A DNA stretch of 64,000 nt, from positions 41,860 to 105,859 of the forward strand of contig CAVFGI010000003.1 in assembly GCA_963621975.1 (NCBI GenBank). Reading direction: 5' to 3'. Each line of letters opens with the position of its first letter. Positions within the stretch are counted from its first letter, which is position 1. Source of the stretch: UBA9732 sp963621975 (GTDB lineage Bacteria > Spirochaetota > Spirochaetia > Sphaerochaetales > Sphaerochaetaceae). This document shows, piece after piece, positions 35,259 to 43,884 of this stretch. The notes beneath the pieces are model-generated. The model was not told the origin of the DNA. It worked only from the letters and a program-made list of their open reading frames with translations, and did not search any database. The position numbers and the translations under genes were made by a program.

Positions 35259-36182
35259 ATGAAACGAAACGATGCAAAAATGGTATACGACGTACCAACC
35301 TTTAATAGAATCTTTCCTTTCTTGATGAAACGTCGTTGTGATGCCCTAGTCTATCACGCTTATGAACTAGATGTAACGAATGTAGTAAAATATATAAGAG
35401 AGTATAACGCAAAGAAGCCTGAGCTTAGGATGAAGTTTTTTTACGTTTTCTCTGCAGCACTTATGAGAACTATTGCAATGAGACCAGAACTTAATAGGTT
35501 TATTGCTTCATACCGATACTGGCAGAGAAACGAGCTTTCAATGAACTTTGTTGTAAAAGAAGATTTCACAGATGAGGCCCCAGAAACAAGCAATCCTCTT
35601 GTTTTTGACCCTAAGATGACCTTACAAGACTATGCAAAAGTCATAGATGAATACATCAATAAATCTAGAAACTTAAGTGAAGAAAATAATTATACAGACG
35701 AAACAATCAGTTTCTTTATGCATTTTCCTATTTGGGTTATTAGTCTTGTAGTCAAAATAGCTCAACTCTTAGACAGAAGAGGAAAGGCCCCATCTGCGTT
35801 AAGAGCAGCAGATGGTCTACACACATCTGTTTTTGTTGCGAATCTAGGTTCAATTGGTATTATTGGTGGAAGTCCACACCACCATCTTTACGAATGGGGA
35901 ACAACGAGCCTATTTGTAACCATTGGCGGACTTCAAAGAAAACGCGAGTTCGATGATGATGGCAAACTAATATCGTCAAAGGAAACAGTTCAAGTAGGCT
36001 GTACCGTTGATGAACGAATCACCTCTGGATTCTACTTTATAAAGAGCATGGGTTATTTCCAACACTTACTTGATCACCCTGAAGAATTGGAACAAGTCCC
36101 AGACCTACCGCCTGCTCCTTTAACAAAAAAAGAATACAAAGCAAAAATCAAAGCAGAAAAGAAAGCTGCAAAAGTTCAGTAA
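35259..36182 (+). CDS. E2-like acyltransferase core without lipoyl domain
   Basis: 307 aa, resembling the chloramphenicol-acetyltransferase-like catalytic domain of 2-oxoacid dehydrogenase E2 chains. SLFVTIGGLQRKREF and VQVGCTVDERITSGFYF align with the core beta sheet and the catalytic loop. There is no lipoyl or peripheral-subunit-binding domain, and the catalytic DHRxxDG is DERITSG, so the His is Glu and the second Asp is Ser. A Lys-rich tail ends the protein. Function unknown; it is probably not the E2 partner of PdhAB at 49-51 kb. Confidence 0.75.
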   Translation: MKRNDAKMVYDVPTFNRIFPFLMKRRCDALVYHAYELDVTNVVKYIREYNAKKPELRMKFFYVFSAALMRTIAMRPELNRFIASYRYWQRNELSMNFVVKEDFTDEAPETSNPLVFDPKMTLQDYAKVIDEYINKSRNLSEENNYTDETISFFMHFPIWVISLVVKIAQLLDRRGKAPSALRAADGLHTSVFVANLGSIGIIGGSPHHHLYEWGTTSLFVTIGGLQRKREFDDDGKLISSKETVQVGCTVDERITSGFYFIKSMGYFQHLLDHPEELEQVPDLPPAPLTKKEYKAKIKAEKKAAKVQ

Positions 36183-36233
36183 TTTCCCTCTTTCTCACTG
36201 TTTGTTCACTATATACAGTAACTCTGTATTAAA

Positions 36234-36314
36234 TTTCCCTGAAAAAAGTCAGTTTTGGATTTTTTCAGGGAAAATTTCCCTGAAAAAGTTCGGATTTGCT
36301 AATTTTCAGGGAAA
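36234..36314. repeat. Two tandem 41-bp hairpin units
   Basis: TTTCCCTGAAAA occurs at 36234 and 36275, and its complement TTTTCAGGGAAA at 36262 and 36303, so each 41-bp unit folds as a stem of 12 or more bp. They fill the gap between convergent genes. A-rich left arms and T-rich right arms let them act as terminators on either strand. A second locus with the same design is at 54999-55079. Confidence 0.75.
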
Positions 36315-36360
36315 AATCAATAAAAGGATGCAGTATTTGCCACAAAAAATGAGAAAAGAC

Positions 36361-37578
36361 CTATTCGCGTTCAAGAGGCATGCTCATACATCTAGGACCA
36401 CCCCTTCCTCTAGAAAGCTCTGAACTTGCAATTTCAAGAGTTTGAAGCCCATTATCTCTCAAAATGGAGTTGGTGATAGTATTTCTATCGTAGACAATGA
36501 CTTTGCCGGGTTCTACGCAAAGAGCATTGGAACCATCGTTCCACTGTTCACGCTCGGAAGCTATAGCACTATTGCCACCGCATTTGATAAATTTAACACT
36601 GTCTAATTCAAGAAACCGGCAGAAGATAGATTCAAGGCTGCCTTTTAAGGTTTCTGCTTTGATAGTCCCTCTTGAACCAGGGAAAACTCTGTAGACTTTT
36701 ACATTGTCTAAGATTCCAGGATGGACAATAAAGACATTTTTATCGGCTTGAGTGAGGACGGTGTCTAGATGCATGAAGGCTCTAGTATTTGGAATGTCTA
36801 TAGCAAGAATGTTCTTAATTGTGCTTTCTTCATCAGCAAAGATGTTTTTAGCTAAAAGTTCAATGGCCTCTGCACTGGTTCGTTCACTAAGTCCAATTGC
36901 AAGAGTTTCTGCACTTAGATTGTGAATATCGCCACCTTCAATGCTATACGGACATAGTGGATTGTAATACTTCTTTACATTGCCTTTGAAATCGGGATGA
37001 AAATCAAAGACGTACTTCATGTAGATAGTCTCGCGGTTGCGGGTTACCGATGACATGTGATTAAGGCTGGCTCCTGTGCCAATAGAGGCCATGGGGTCAC
37101 GTGTGAAGTAGAGATTAGGGATGGGGTCAATTAAGAAGCCCGCTTTGGTGCGTGTCAAATTCAAAAGCGGATTACTTTTCTTGAAGTCAAAACCAGTATC
37201 CAAGACACCTTGCATGGTCTTAAGAACCATGTCTTTTGTATTAGGAAGGTCTAGAAGGCCCTTGTAGAGCTCTTTTTCTCTGCCAAGAACACGATTCCCT
37301 GCATTCATCAGAAATTCACGAATAAATTGCTTTTTCACGTTTATATCGGTATCCAAAGCCTGGGTTACAAGGTCGCAAAGATAGACCACGTCCACCCCGC
37401 AATCACGAAGGGTTTGGGCAAACGAATCATGTTCAATTTGTGCTCGCTTTAGATATGGAATATCGTCAAACAAAAGCGTTGACAGATAATCTGGAGTCAA
37501 ATGCTCCAGCTCTCCACCCGGTCTATGAATAAGAACTTTCTTGAGTTTTCCTATCTCGCTTTTTACGCATATGGCCAT
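36361..37578 (-). CDS. arcA: Arginine deiminase
   Basis: Converts arginine to citrulline and ammonia; 405 aa, normal length. Motifs: opening KLKKVLIHRPGGELEHLTP, FTRDPMASIG, the Glu/His site EGGDIHNLS, MHLDTVLT, and the catalytic Cys in GRGGPRCMSMPLERE near the C-terminus. GGGAGGG 7 nt upstream gives the start. The usual partners arcB (ornithine carbamoyltransferase) and arcC (carbamate kinase) are not adjacent, so ATP yield from the full pathway depends on genes elsewhere. Confidence 0.95.
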   Translation of the reverse strand: MAICVKSEIGKLKKVLIHRPGGELEHLTPDYLSTLLFDDIPYLKRAQIEHDSFAQTLRDCGVDVVYLCDLVTQALDTDINVKKQFIREFLMNAGNRVLGREKELYKGLLDLPNTKDMVLKTMQGVLDTGFDFKKSNPLLNLTRTKAGFLIDPIPNLYFTRDPMASIGTGASLNHMSSVTRNRETIYMKYVFDFHPDFKGNVKKYYNPLCPYSIEGGDIHNLSAETLAIGLSERTSAEAIELLAKNIFADEESTIKNILAIDIPNTRAFMHLDTVLTQADKNVFIVHPGILDNVKVYRVFPGSRGTIKAETLKGSLESIFCRFLELDSVKFIKCGGNSAIASEREQWNDGSNALCVEPGKVIVYDRNTITNSILRDNGLQTLEIASSELSRGRGGPRCMSMPLERE

Positions 37579-37636
37579 TTTGTTTCCCTCCCACAGGACA
37601 ACCTATTCACAATTATATCAGATTGTCTTTGCTTTA

Positions 37637-38362
37637 TCACAAAAATTTCATTCGTGATAATAAAACGGCAATGCCTGCGCTACAGGCAGTCTCGGTTCGT
37701 AGCACACGAGAGCCCAAAAGCATAGGAGAGAATCCATTTAAAATAAACAAATTGCGCTCCCTCTGAGACCATCCACGCTCAGGCCCAATTGCCAAGACAG
37801 CGCTTTTCTTTATTGTAGCTGTACTAAGAGGGACTGCGCCAACCACGTTATCTAGGATTATCAAAGAACTCTCATCATCCTCTTTTATCCCGATATCTTT
37901 AAGTGTATTTATTGCCCCATCAACGGTATTTGTGAAGAAAATTTGGGGTATTCCAGCATGACAGGACTGCATTGCGCCATCAAGAAGATATTCTTTGTAT
38001 TCATTAGTCTTATAAAGATTGCTTGAAAGATACGACTTCTCGCCAGTATCAGAACCCGTGAGAATAATCCGGTCAACGCCAAGACTTACCGCCTCTCTAA
38101 GAATTCTTTTCATACATATTGGCCTAACTTGAGCGCACAAAAGCGTTACAGGATATAATTCTGGTTTTGAAAGAACCTCATAAGAAATTGTCAAACCATT
38201 GAGATCAATATCCTCTATTGTGGCCTTTCCTTCACTCTGATTCACAATGCCCATACGAAAGTCATCCCCAACTTTAAGTTTAAGAATTTCCACTATATGT
38301 TTTGCTCGTTCATCGGAGGAAGGAATAAAACCCTTCTCTGGATATTCGTTAAAAAGAATCAT
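37637..38362 (-). CDS. rsmE: 16S rRNA m3U1498 methyltransferase
   Basis: SPOUT-fold RNA methyltransferase, 241 aa. An N-terminal PUA-like domain (residues 1-70) is followed by the knotted SAM domain. It carries AVSLGVDRIILTG, LAIGPERGWSQRE and LGSRVLRTETACSAGI, the three family motifs that line the SAM knot. Among nearby ATGs, the one at 38362 is best spaced from the GAGG upstream. Monocistronic. Confidence 0.92.
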   Translation of the reverse strand: MILFNEYPEKGFIPSSDERAKHIVEILKLKVGDDFRMGIVNQSEGKATIEDIDLNGLTISYEVLSKPELYPVTLLCAQVRPICMKRILREAVSLGVDRIILTGSDTGEKSYLSSNLYKTNEYKEYLLDGAMQSCHAGIPQIFFTNTVDGAINTLKDIGIKEDDESSLIILDNVVGAVPLSTATIKKSAVLAIGPERGWSQRERNLFILNGFSPMLLGSRVLRTETACSAGIAVLLSRMKFL

Positions 38363-38439
38363 ATTCATAGCCTCATAATAGCACAAAGTCCCATACTTGT
38401 TGAGATAAAAGCCATTTTAGATTAGACTTGCTCTAAAGT

Positions 38440-39864
38440 ATGAAAAAATATGTTGTTCTGATGATACTTCTTATACCTGCACTTCTCATGGCCAGTGCAC
38501 AAAAGGAAGTTATAAAGATTGGGCTTGATCCTGGTGAGGAAATCATAAATCTCAATCCTTATACTGCCTCTGACAGCAATAGTATTGTCATAATGCAGAA
38601 TTTATATGATGGACTTTTCTCTTATAGTGGCAGTACAAGTGAAGCCGAATATGCTTTAGCAAAAAGCCACGAAGTCTCAAACGATGGCCTAAAATGGACC
38701 TTTTATTTAAAAAATGCTTATTTTTCGGACGGTTCGGCTATCACTTCCAAAACTTTTGTTGAATCTTGGAACTATCTACTTGGGGGTCCTTTGGCAAGTA
38801 ACTTAAGTTTTATAGCTAGAAAGGAAGACGGCAAATTAGACCTAGAAACCCCAGATGAGCACACTCTAATTGTTAACCTAAAACATGCAGTTTCTTACCT
38901 TCCTAGTCTTTTATGCCAACCTTGTTTGGCGGCTATAAAAGATACAACAAGTTATAGTGGTGCCTATGTTTTGTTAAGTCAAAAAGACAACAGCATTATT
39001 CTTGAAAAAAATAAACACTACTGGGGAGAGGTAGAAAACGACGGCATTGAAATACTTCTTGGTTCTGATTTTGATACAACATTTCAAGCAGGAAGTATTC
39101 AATGGTCAATGGCAGCCGTGAAAGACGCATCGGACTATATGGTCATTTCAAGGCTATATGCAACTACATTCTTTTATTTCAGCGCAAAAGAAGGCGCATA
39201 CGAGAACCAATATGTCAGACAGGCGCTTATCTCCCTTGTTCCCTGGGATATTATTCGCTACATTCAAGGGACTTTGATGGAATCAGACTCCTTAGTACCA
39301 GAAAGCAAAGTAACTGCAGAATTAAGTGAAGAAACCGTTGAACTACTGGAAAAAGGTGGATACCCATACGGTGAAGGGCTCCCAATGATTAACATAGGTA
39401 TTACTAGAGGATCTCAGAATGCCATGGCTGCTGAGATCATTGCTGAAATATGGTCAAAAACATTAGGAATTACAGTTACACTTAACACTGTTCCAATATC
39501 GGTATATGCCTCTAATCCAGAAGAAAATCCGTTTGATTTCTGCACAATGACTTGGATTGGAGACTACTTTGATCCCATGGCTTTCTTGAGTTTGTTTGAA
39601 TCTTCCAGCTCTTATAATCTTGCAAACTATTCTAATGCTGAATTTGATAAGGTTATTGAACTGGCTCAAAATGCAGATGACGTTACTCGAACCAGTCTCT
39701 TACAACAAGCAGAAAAGATTTTACTTGATGATGGTGTAGTAATACCAGTTTCTACTGCTTTTGCTACAAACTTTGTTAGAGAAGATTTAATTGAAGGATG
39801 GCAATCGAATCCTTTGGACCTTCATCCTTTTAAGGATTTGAAATTAATAAAAAGCACTAACTAA
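38440..39864 (+). CDS. Orphan oligopeptide-type solute-binding protein
   Basis: 474 aa family 5 (OppA/DppA) binding protein with a signal peptide cut near MASA. Conserved parts: LNPYTASDSNSIVIMQNLYDG in the first lobe, LKWTFYLKNAYFSDGSAITS, the hinge segment YSGAYVLLSQKD, and AEIIAEIWSKTLGITVTLN. No permease or ATPase gene is adjacent, so it must serve a transporter encoded elsewhere. It has no clear RBS. TTGAGA-N17-TAGACT ends 11 nt before the ATG. Ends in a 4-nt overlap with convergent ispF. Confidence 0.88.
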   Translation: MKKYVVLMILLIPALLMASAQKEVIKIGLDPGEEIINLNPYTASDSNSIVIMQNLYDGLFSYSGSTSEAEYALAKSHEVSNDGLKWTFYLKNAYFSDGSAITSKTFVESWNYLLGGPLASNLSFIARKEDGKLDLETPDEHTLIVNLKHAVSYLPSLLCQPCLAAIKDTTSYSGAYVLLSQKDNSIILEKNKHYWGEVENDGIEILLGSDFDTTFQAGSIQWSMAAVKDASDYMVISRLYATTFFYFSAKEGAYENQYVRQALISLVPWDIIRYIQGTLMESDSLVPESKVTAELSEETVELLEKGGYPYGEGLPMINIGITRGSQNAMAAEIIAEIWSKTLGITVTLNTVPISVYASNPEENPFDFCTMTWIGDYFDPMAFLSLFESSSSYNLANYSNAEFDKVIELAQNADDVTRTSLLQQAEKILLDDGVVIPVSTAFATNFVREDLIEGWQSNPLDLHPFKDLKLIKSTN

Positions 39865-40331
39865 TCAACCAAGACAATAGCTTGTGCAATAACGGCATCA
39901 CCTTGTCCTAATTCACCAAGAATTCCTTCTGCTGTCTTTGCTTTAACTCCAATAAGAGAACTTTCTATTCCAAGGATCTCAGAGAGTCTTTGTTTAATTT
40001 GAGCTTTATACGGTCCCAGTTTTGGAGTTTGTAAAATAACAGTAGTATCTACATTACAAATAGAAAAACCAAGACTTTTGATTTTTGAAACTACATGACT
40101 TAACAAGATAGCTGAATCTGCATCTTTATAAGAGGGATCTGTGTCTGGGAAAAGAGTTCCAATATCTTCTAGTCCACAAGCTCCTAGAAGTGCATCAATG
40201 ATTGCATGAACTAGAGCATCCCCATCAGAATGTCCAACACAGCCTTTTTCTGAAGGAATGACAACTCCACCTAAAACAAGTTTTCTTTCTATAGCAAGTT
40301 TATGTAAATCCCAGCCTGTCCCTACTCTCAT
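39861..40331 (-). CDS. ispF: 2-C-methyl-D-erythritol 2,4-cyclodiphosphate synthase
   Basis: Fifth step of the MEP isoprenoid pathway; trimeric zinc enzyme of 156 aa, full length. Zinc ligands in GTGWDLHKL and GHSDGDALVHAIIDALLGA. The C-terminal region has KAKTAEGILGELGQGDAVIAQA. Overlaps the end of ispD by 4 nt. The two enzymes are separate here rather than fused as IspDF. Confidence 0.96.
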   Translation of the reverse strand: MRVGTGWDLHKLAIERKLVLGGVVIPSEKGCVGHSDGDALVHAIIDALLGACGLEDIGTLFPDTDPSYKDADSAILLSHVVSKIKSLGFSICNVDTTVILQTPKLGPYKAQIKQRLSEILGIESSLIGVKAKTAEGILGELGQGDAVIAQAIVLVD

Positions 40332-41026
40332 ATTCTCTCCAAATCACTTGGGTATGTAATTTTAATATTCTTAGGGTCTCCATTCACAATAGCAACCTGT
40401 AAACCATAAGATGTAAAGATTTGAGTGTCATCTGTGTAAATTAGATCTTTGGAGGCTTTTTCTCTAGCAAATAAATGGGCCTTATAAATATCTTGAAAAC
40501 GGAAGGTTTGAGGAGTCTGCACCCCGTAAACTTTTGAGCGATCCAGTCTAGCAACAATAAAGCCATTTTCCACTTCAACCAAAGTATCGCTCATAGGAAG
40601 TGCTGGTACTGCCCCACCTACTAAAGTTGCAGTCTTTAAGCAGTTTTCAATTATTTCTTTAGAAACAAAAGGTCTTGCTCCGTCGTGAATACTAACTAAA
40701 TCAAGATTTTTGACTTCCTCATGTAAAAACTTAAGTGCATTAAAAACACTCTCCTGCCTAGATGCACCACCTTTTACCATATGAAGTTCAACTTTTTCAG
40801 GAAAGTTCAAATTCTTTAAACATTCTTTAGTTTCATGAAAACAATCTTCTTTGTACGTAACAACAACGCCAACAAGTCCATTCACGAGCAGAAAAGGCCT
40901 AATAGCACTAGCTAGAACAGTGTCTTCTTGAAGTTTAAGAAACTCTTTCTTTACACATTGAGAATCAAGAGCTCTATTAAAGCGGCTGGAAGAGCCTGCC
41001 GCAGTAACAATAACGGCATGGCGCAT
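40328..41026 (-). CDS. ispD: 2-C-methyl-D-erythritol 4-phosphate cytidylyltransferase
   Basis: Third step of the MEP pathway: transfers CMP to methylerythritol phosphate. 232 aa. CTP-binding loop VTAAGSSSRF at the N-terminus with a basic tail, then KGGASRQESVFNAL, SIHDGARPFVS and YGVQTPQTFRF, all standard motifs. ATG at 41026 opens the MRHAVIVTAAG strand; the longer reading starts at a TTG inside the spacer after carD. Operon carD-ispD-ispF. Confidence 0.95.
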   Translation of the reverse strand: MRHAVIVTAAGSSSRFNRALDSQCVKKEFLKLQEDTVLASAIRPFLLVNGLVGVVVTYKEDCFHETKECLKNLNFPEKVELHMVKGGASRQESVFNALKFLHEEVKNLDLVSIHDGARPFVSKEIIENCLKTATLVGGAVPALPMSDTLVEVENGFIVARLDRSKVYGVQTPQTFRFQDIYKAHLFAREKASKDLIYTDDTQIFTSYGLQVAIVNGDPKNIKITYPSDLERI

Positions 41027-41031
41027 TGGAA

Positions 41032-41532
41032 TCACTTCTCCAAACAACTAAAGATGGTTTTTTCTATCTCTTTCTGGTCTTTATCTAAGGCAAATGAACA
41101 TTCATCTATTAAAAGTCTAATAGCATTATCATAGAGCTTTCTTTCTTGAACAGGTAACTCTTTCACTTTACTTCTGTGATATAGACCTTGTACAACTTTT
41201 GCAATTGAGAAGATTGAACCTTCTTTAATTAAGTCTACGTTCATTTGATAACGAGCCTTCCAATCAACAGCAACTGGTTCATACTTAGCAGAAATGCTTT
41301 CCAACGCCTGAAGAGCTGTCTCTTTTGGGACAATAGCTCTAACTCCAGATTCATGAACTTTATCAACAGGAATGCTAACAATCATATCCGAAATATCAAT
41401 GTAGATTACGTAATAAAGAATAGGAGCATTACGAACAATTCGCTCTTTAATGTCCTTAATAACACCTACACCTTGCAAAGGATAAACAACGTGTTCGCCA
41501 ATTTTAAACTCGGTATTTACATCTGAAGCCAT
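41032..41532 (-). CDS. carD: CarD/CdnL-family transcription factor
   Basis: Binds RNA polymerase beta and stabilises open promoter complexes. 166 aa. The N-terminal RNAP-interacting Tudor-like domain is KIGEHVVYPLQGVGVIKDI. The C-terminal helical DNA-binding part contains the conserved Trp in VDWKARYQMN and ends in Lys/Glu-rich helices. First gene of the carD-ispD-ispF operon. The consensus promoter sits so close that the mRNA should start at the ATG itself. Confidence 0.92.
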   Translation of the reverse strand: MASDVNTEFKIGEHVVYPLQGVGVIKDIKERIVRNAPILYYVIYIDISDMIVSIPVDKVHESGVRAIVPKETALQALESISAKYEPVAVDWKARYQMNVDLIKEGSIFSIAKVVQGLYHRSKVKELPVQERKLYDNAIRLLIDECSFALDKDQKEIEKTIFSCLEK

Positions 41533-41538
41533 GTCATT

Positions 41539-41567
41539 ATTATAACCCAAATTAGCCTAATTAACAA
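41539..41567 (-). promoter_or_regulatory. Promoter of carD predicting a leaderless mRNA
   Basis: On the minus strand TTGTTA (41562-41567), 17-bp spacer, perfect TATAAT (41539-41544), then 6 nt to the ATG at 41532. Transcription start and start codon coincide, and no Shine-Dalgarno is present. Confidence 0.7.
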
Positions 41568-41575
41568 CAAGGATA

Positions 41576-41604
41576 TGGAAAAAAACATCCTTATAAGATA
41601 TAGT
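41576..41604 (+). promoter_or_regulatory. Possible malQ promoter, near-leaderless
   Basis: TGGAAA (41576-41581), 17-bp spacer, TATAGT (41599-41604), then 7 nt to the malQ ATG. The -35 is weak. No Shine-Dalgarno is present before malQ. Confidence 0.4.
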
Positions 41605-41611
41605 TTTAAGC

Positions 41612-43105
41612 ATGCAAGAAACTAAACGACTTTGTGGTGTTTTACTTCATCCCACATCGTTTCCATCTCCTTATGGAATTGGCGATTTAGGAATTGAAGC
41701 AAGAAAAATTCTTAAGCTCATGTCCCAAGCGGGCATTCATCTTTGGCAAATTTTACCTCTTGGACCAACAGGATATGGAGCCTCTCCATATTCCTCTCGT
41801 TCATGTTTTGCAGGTAACGAACTACTCATAGATATAAGATCATTAAATGAACTCTTTTCCAATATCTCTCTTGACTACCCAGACCCATGCAAAGATCCTT
41901 TTGCACGAGTTGACTACAAATCTGTTTTTGAAAACAAACTTTCCTATCTAGGAAAGATAGCTGAACAATTCATTCAAAAACATGGTACGGATGCAGATTT
42001 CGTTACATTTTGCACAGAAAATGCTTGGTGGCTAGATGACTATGCCCTATATCAGAGTCTCACAAGCCATTTCAACGACTCACGCTGGTTTCTCTGGCCC
42101 AATGACATTAAAAACAGAAAGAAGGCTGCCATAATAAAGTGGACTAAAGAGCTATCAGTTAACATTGAAGTGACCAAAGCACTACAGTATTTCTTCTTTA
42201 CACAGTGGAATTCTCTGCATGGATTTGCCAATAGTATAGGAATTCAAATTGTAGGAGATTTGCCAATCTTTGCAGCAAGTGATAGCGTGGACGTCTGGGT
42301 AAATAGAAAACTCTTTAAGTTTGACGCAAAAGGAAACCAAACAGCCATGGCTGGCTGTCCACCAGATGCATTTAGTCCCACAGGTCAATTGTGGGGTAAT
42401 CCAGTTTATGACTGGAAAGAGCATGAAAAAGATGACTTTGCTTGGTGGAGAAGCAGAGTTCAAAACACTCTAAAAATGGTAGATATTCTTAGAATAGACC
42501 ACTTTAGAGGCTTTGAATCCTATTGGGAGACTCCTGCAGGAGAGACCACGGCTGTAAATGGCAAATGGATGCCAGGACCTGGAATGAAACTACTTGGCCA
42601 TTTTAAAGGCATGAATATCATTGCAGAAGATTTAGGCTTCTTAACTCCAGAGGTTCATAAGCTGAGAGAAGATAGTGGCTTCCCTGGCATGAAAGTATAT
42701 CAGTTTGCGTTTGACCTTTCAGAAGGAAGCTTTGATACCACAAATGCGTATTTACCACATAACTTTGAGAAAAACTGCGTGGCTTATACTGGAACACATG
42801 ACAATGAAACCACTCAAGGCTGGTACAACTGGCAAAGTGATGCCTATAAAGACATTATTAGACGATATCTCCAATGTCCAGACAATGAAGTTGTTTGGCA
42901 GATGATACGTACCTTATTGGCAAGTTCTGCTAATTATGTGATTTTCCCAATTCAAGATATCATGGGACTAGATAATAGCGCTAGAATGAATGAACCTTCA
43001 ACCGTTGGTTCTTCCAACTGGTCTTGGAGAATGAATCCAAGTAATCTTGAAGATTGGAAGTTAAATAGACTTCATGAATACATCACGCTCTATGGAAGAG
43101 CGTGA
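41612..43105 (+). CDS. malQ: 4-alpha-glucanotransferase (amylomaltase)
   Basis: Disproportionates maltodextrins by transferring glucan segments; GH77, cytoplasmic, 497 aa. Motifs: GVLLHPTSFPSPYGIGDLG, LPLGPTGYGASPYSS, nucleophile Asp in LRIDHFRGF (about 292), acid/base Glu in IIAEDLG (about 338), and THDNETT (about 395). It works with pullulanase and the MalEFG system at 19-28 kb on imported dextrins. Its last codons form an 11-bp stem. Confidence 0.96.
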   Translation: MQETKRLCGVLLHPTSFPSPYGIGDLGIEARKILKLMSQAGIHLWQILPLGPTGYGASPYSSRSCFAGNELLIDIRSLNELFSNISLDYPDPCKDPFARVDYKSVFENKLSYLGKIAEQFIQKHGTDADFVTFCTENAWWLDDYALYQSLTSHFNDSRWFLWPNDIKNRKKAAIIKWTKELSVNIEVTKALQYFFFTQWNSLHGFANSIGIQIVGDLPIFAASDSVDVWVNRKLFKFDAKGNQTAMAGCPPDAFSPTGQLWGNPVYDWKEHEKDDFAWWRSRVQNTLKMVDILRIDHFRGFESYWETPAGETTAVNGKWMPGPGMKLLGHFKGMNIIAEDLGFLTPEVHKLREDSGFPGMKVYQFAFDLSEGSFDTTNAYLPHNFEKNCVAYTGTHDNETTQGWYNWQSDAYKDIIRRYLQCPDNEVVWQMIRTLLASSANYVIFPIQDIMGLDNSARMNEPSTVGSSNWSWRMNPSNLEDWKLNRLHEYITLYGRA

Positions 43106-43107
43106 TG
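43081..43107. other. Hairpin spanning the end of malQ
   Basis: CATCACGCTCT-ATGGA-AGAGCGTGATG is a perfect 11-bp stem with a 5-nt loop. It includes the last malQ codons and stop. No T-run follows, so it is not a typical terminator; it may protect the 3' end of the mRNA. Confidence 0.65.
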
Positions 43108-43129
43108 CGTTAACAACGTGATACGTTAA
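43101..43129. repeat. 13-bp direct repeat starting at the malQ stop
   Basis: CGTGATGCGTTAA (43101-43113) and CGTGATACGTTAA (43117-43129) differ at one base, 16-bp period. The first copy contains the malQ stop codon TGA. Confidence 0.65.
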
Positions 43130-43140
43130 TAAATAAAAAA

Positions 43141-43848
43141 CTACTCGCAGATTAACATTGTCTTAGGATCGAGTGCTACACCAGTTGGATGTGGCACTTT
43201 TTTATGATGATCTTGGACAACTGTCATAATGACTCTACTCTTTTCATCGTTATAATGCAAACCAACAAGAACATCTATGTCATCAAGATAAGCATTTAAA
43301 CCTTCTGGAATACCATATTCATTGCACTTTGAATCACGACCAACAGGAGAAACACAGAACCATACTTCAATATTCATTTCCTGGGCAAATTTCTTGATCT
43401 TTTTGATGTCTTCTGAAGATGCAAGTGTATATTGATATCCATCAAAGAATACAGCATCAGCCTTAAAAGAACCCTGCTCAATGAGTGTCTTTAGGCTAAG
43501 CAAGATCTTGTCAACGCCAACGTTTTCTTGGGAGAAATTCATCATAACTCTGTTGGTTCTGATTGTTTGATATACATCAAAAGCATCATCTAAGCTTTTA
43601 AAATCAGTAATTTCTCTAAAGACTTCCTTATACCAGCCCATGATATGCTCAACGTTTGCACCAAAGGAGACATGAATAACGTTCTCATTTCTTAAAAGCT
43701 TGTCAATTGCAAGGTGAACCATGCAGGCAGTCTTTCCAACGCCATGGCGAGAGGCAATAACGCCCAAGTTGCCACGACCAAGACCACCATTAATTGACTG
43801 CTCAAAAACTCTTATAGGACTATTTTTAATTAATTCCTCAACTTCCAT
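43141..43848 (-). CDS. RecA/KaiC-like P-loop ATPase, unknown role
   Basis: 235 aa with a RecA-type fold. Walker A is SRHGVGKTA near residue 35, followed by the helix CMVHLAIDKLL. A Walker B-like strand is DAVFFDGYQY. WFCVSPVGRDSK may be the sensor strand. It resembles the core ATPase domain of DnaB/KaiC-type proteins without the N-terminal helicase domain. It follows fusA by 36 nt on the same strand. No specific function can be assigned. Confidence 0.7.
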   Translation of the reverse strand: MEVEELIKNSPIRVFEQSINGGLGRGNLGVIASRHGVGKTACMVHLAIDKLLRNENVIHVSFGANVEHIMGWYKEVFREITDFKSLDDAFDVYQTIRTNRVMMNFSQENVGVDKILLSLKTLIEQGSFKADAVFFDGYQYTLASSEDIKKIKKFAQEMNIEVWFCVSPVGRDSKCNEYGIPEGLNAYLDDIDVLVGLHYNDEKSRVIMTVVQDHHKKVPHPTGVALDPKTMLICE

Positions 43849-43884
43849 TCTTTTCTCCGTAAATTATAATCGCTTCAAATTTTA

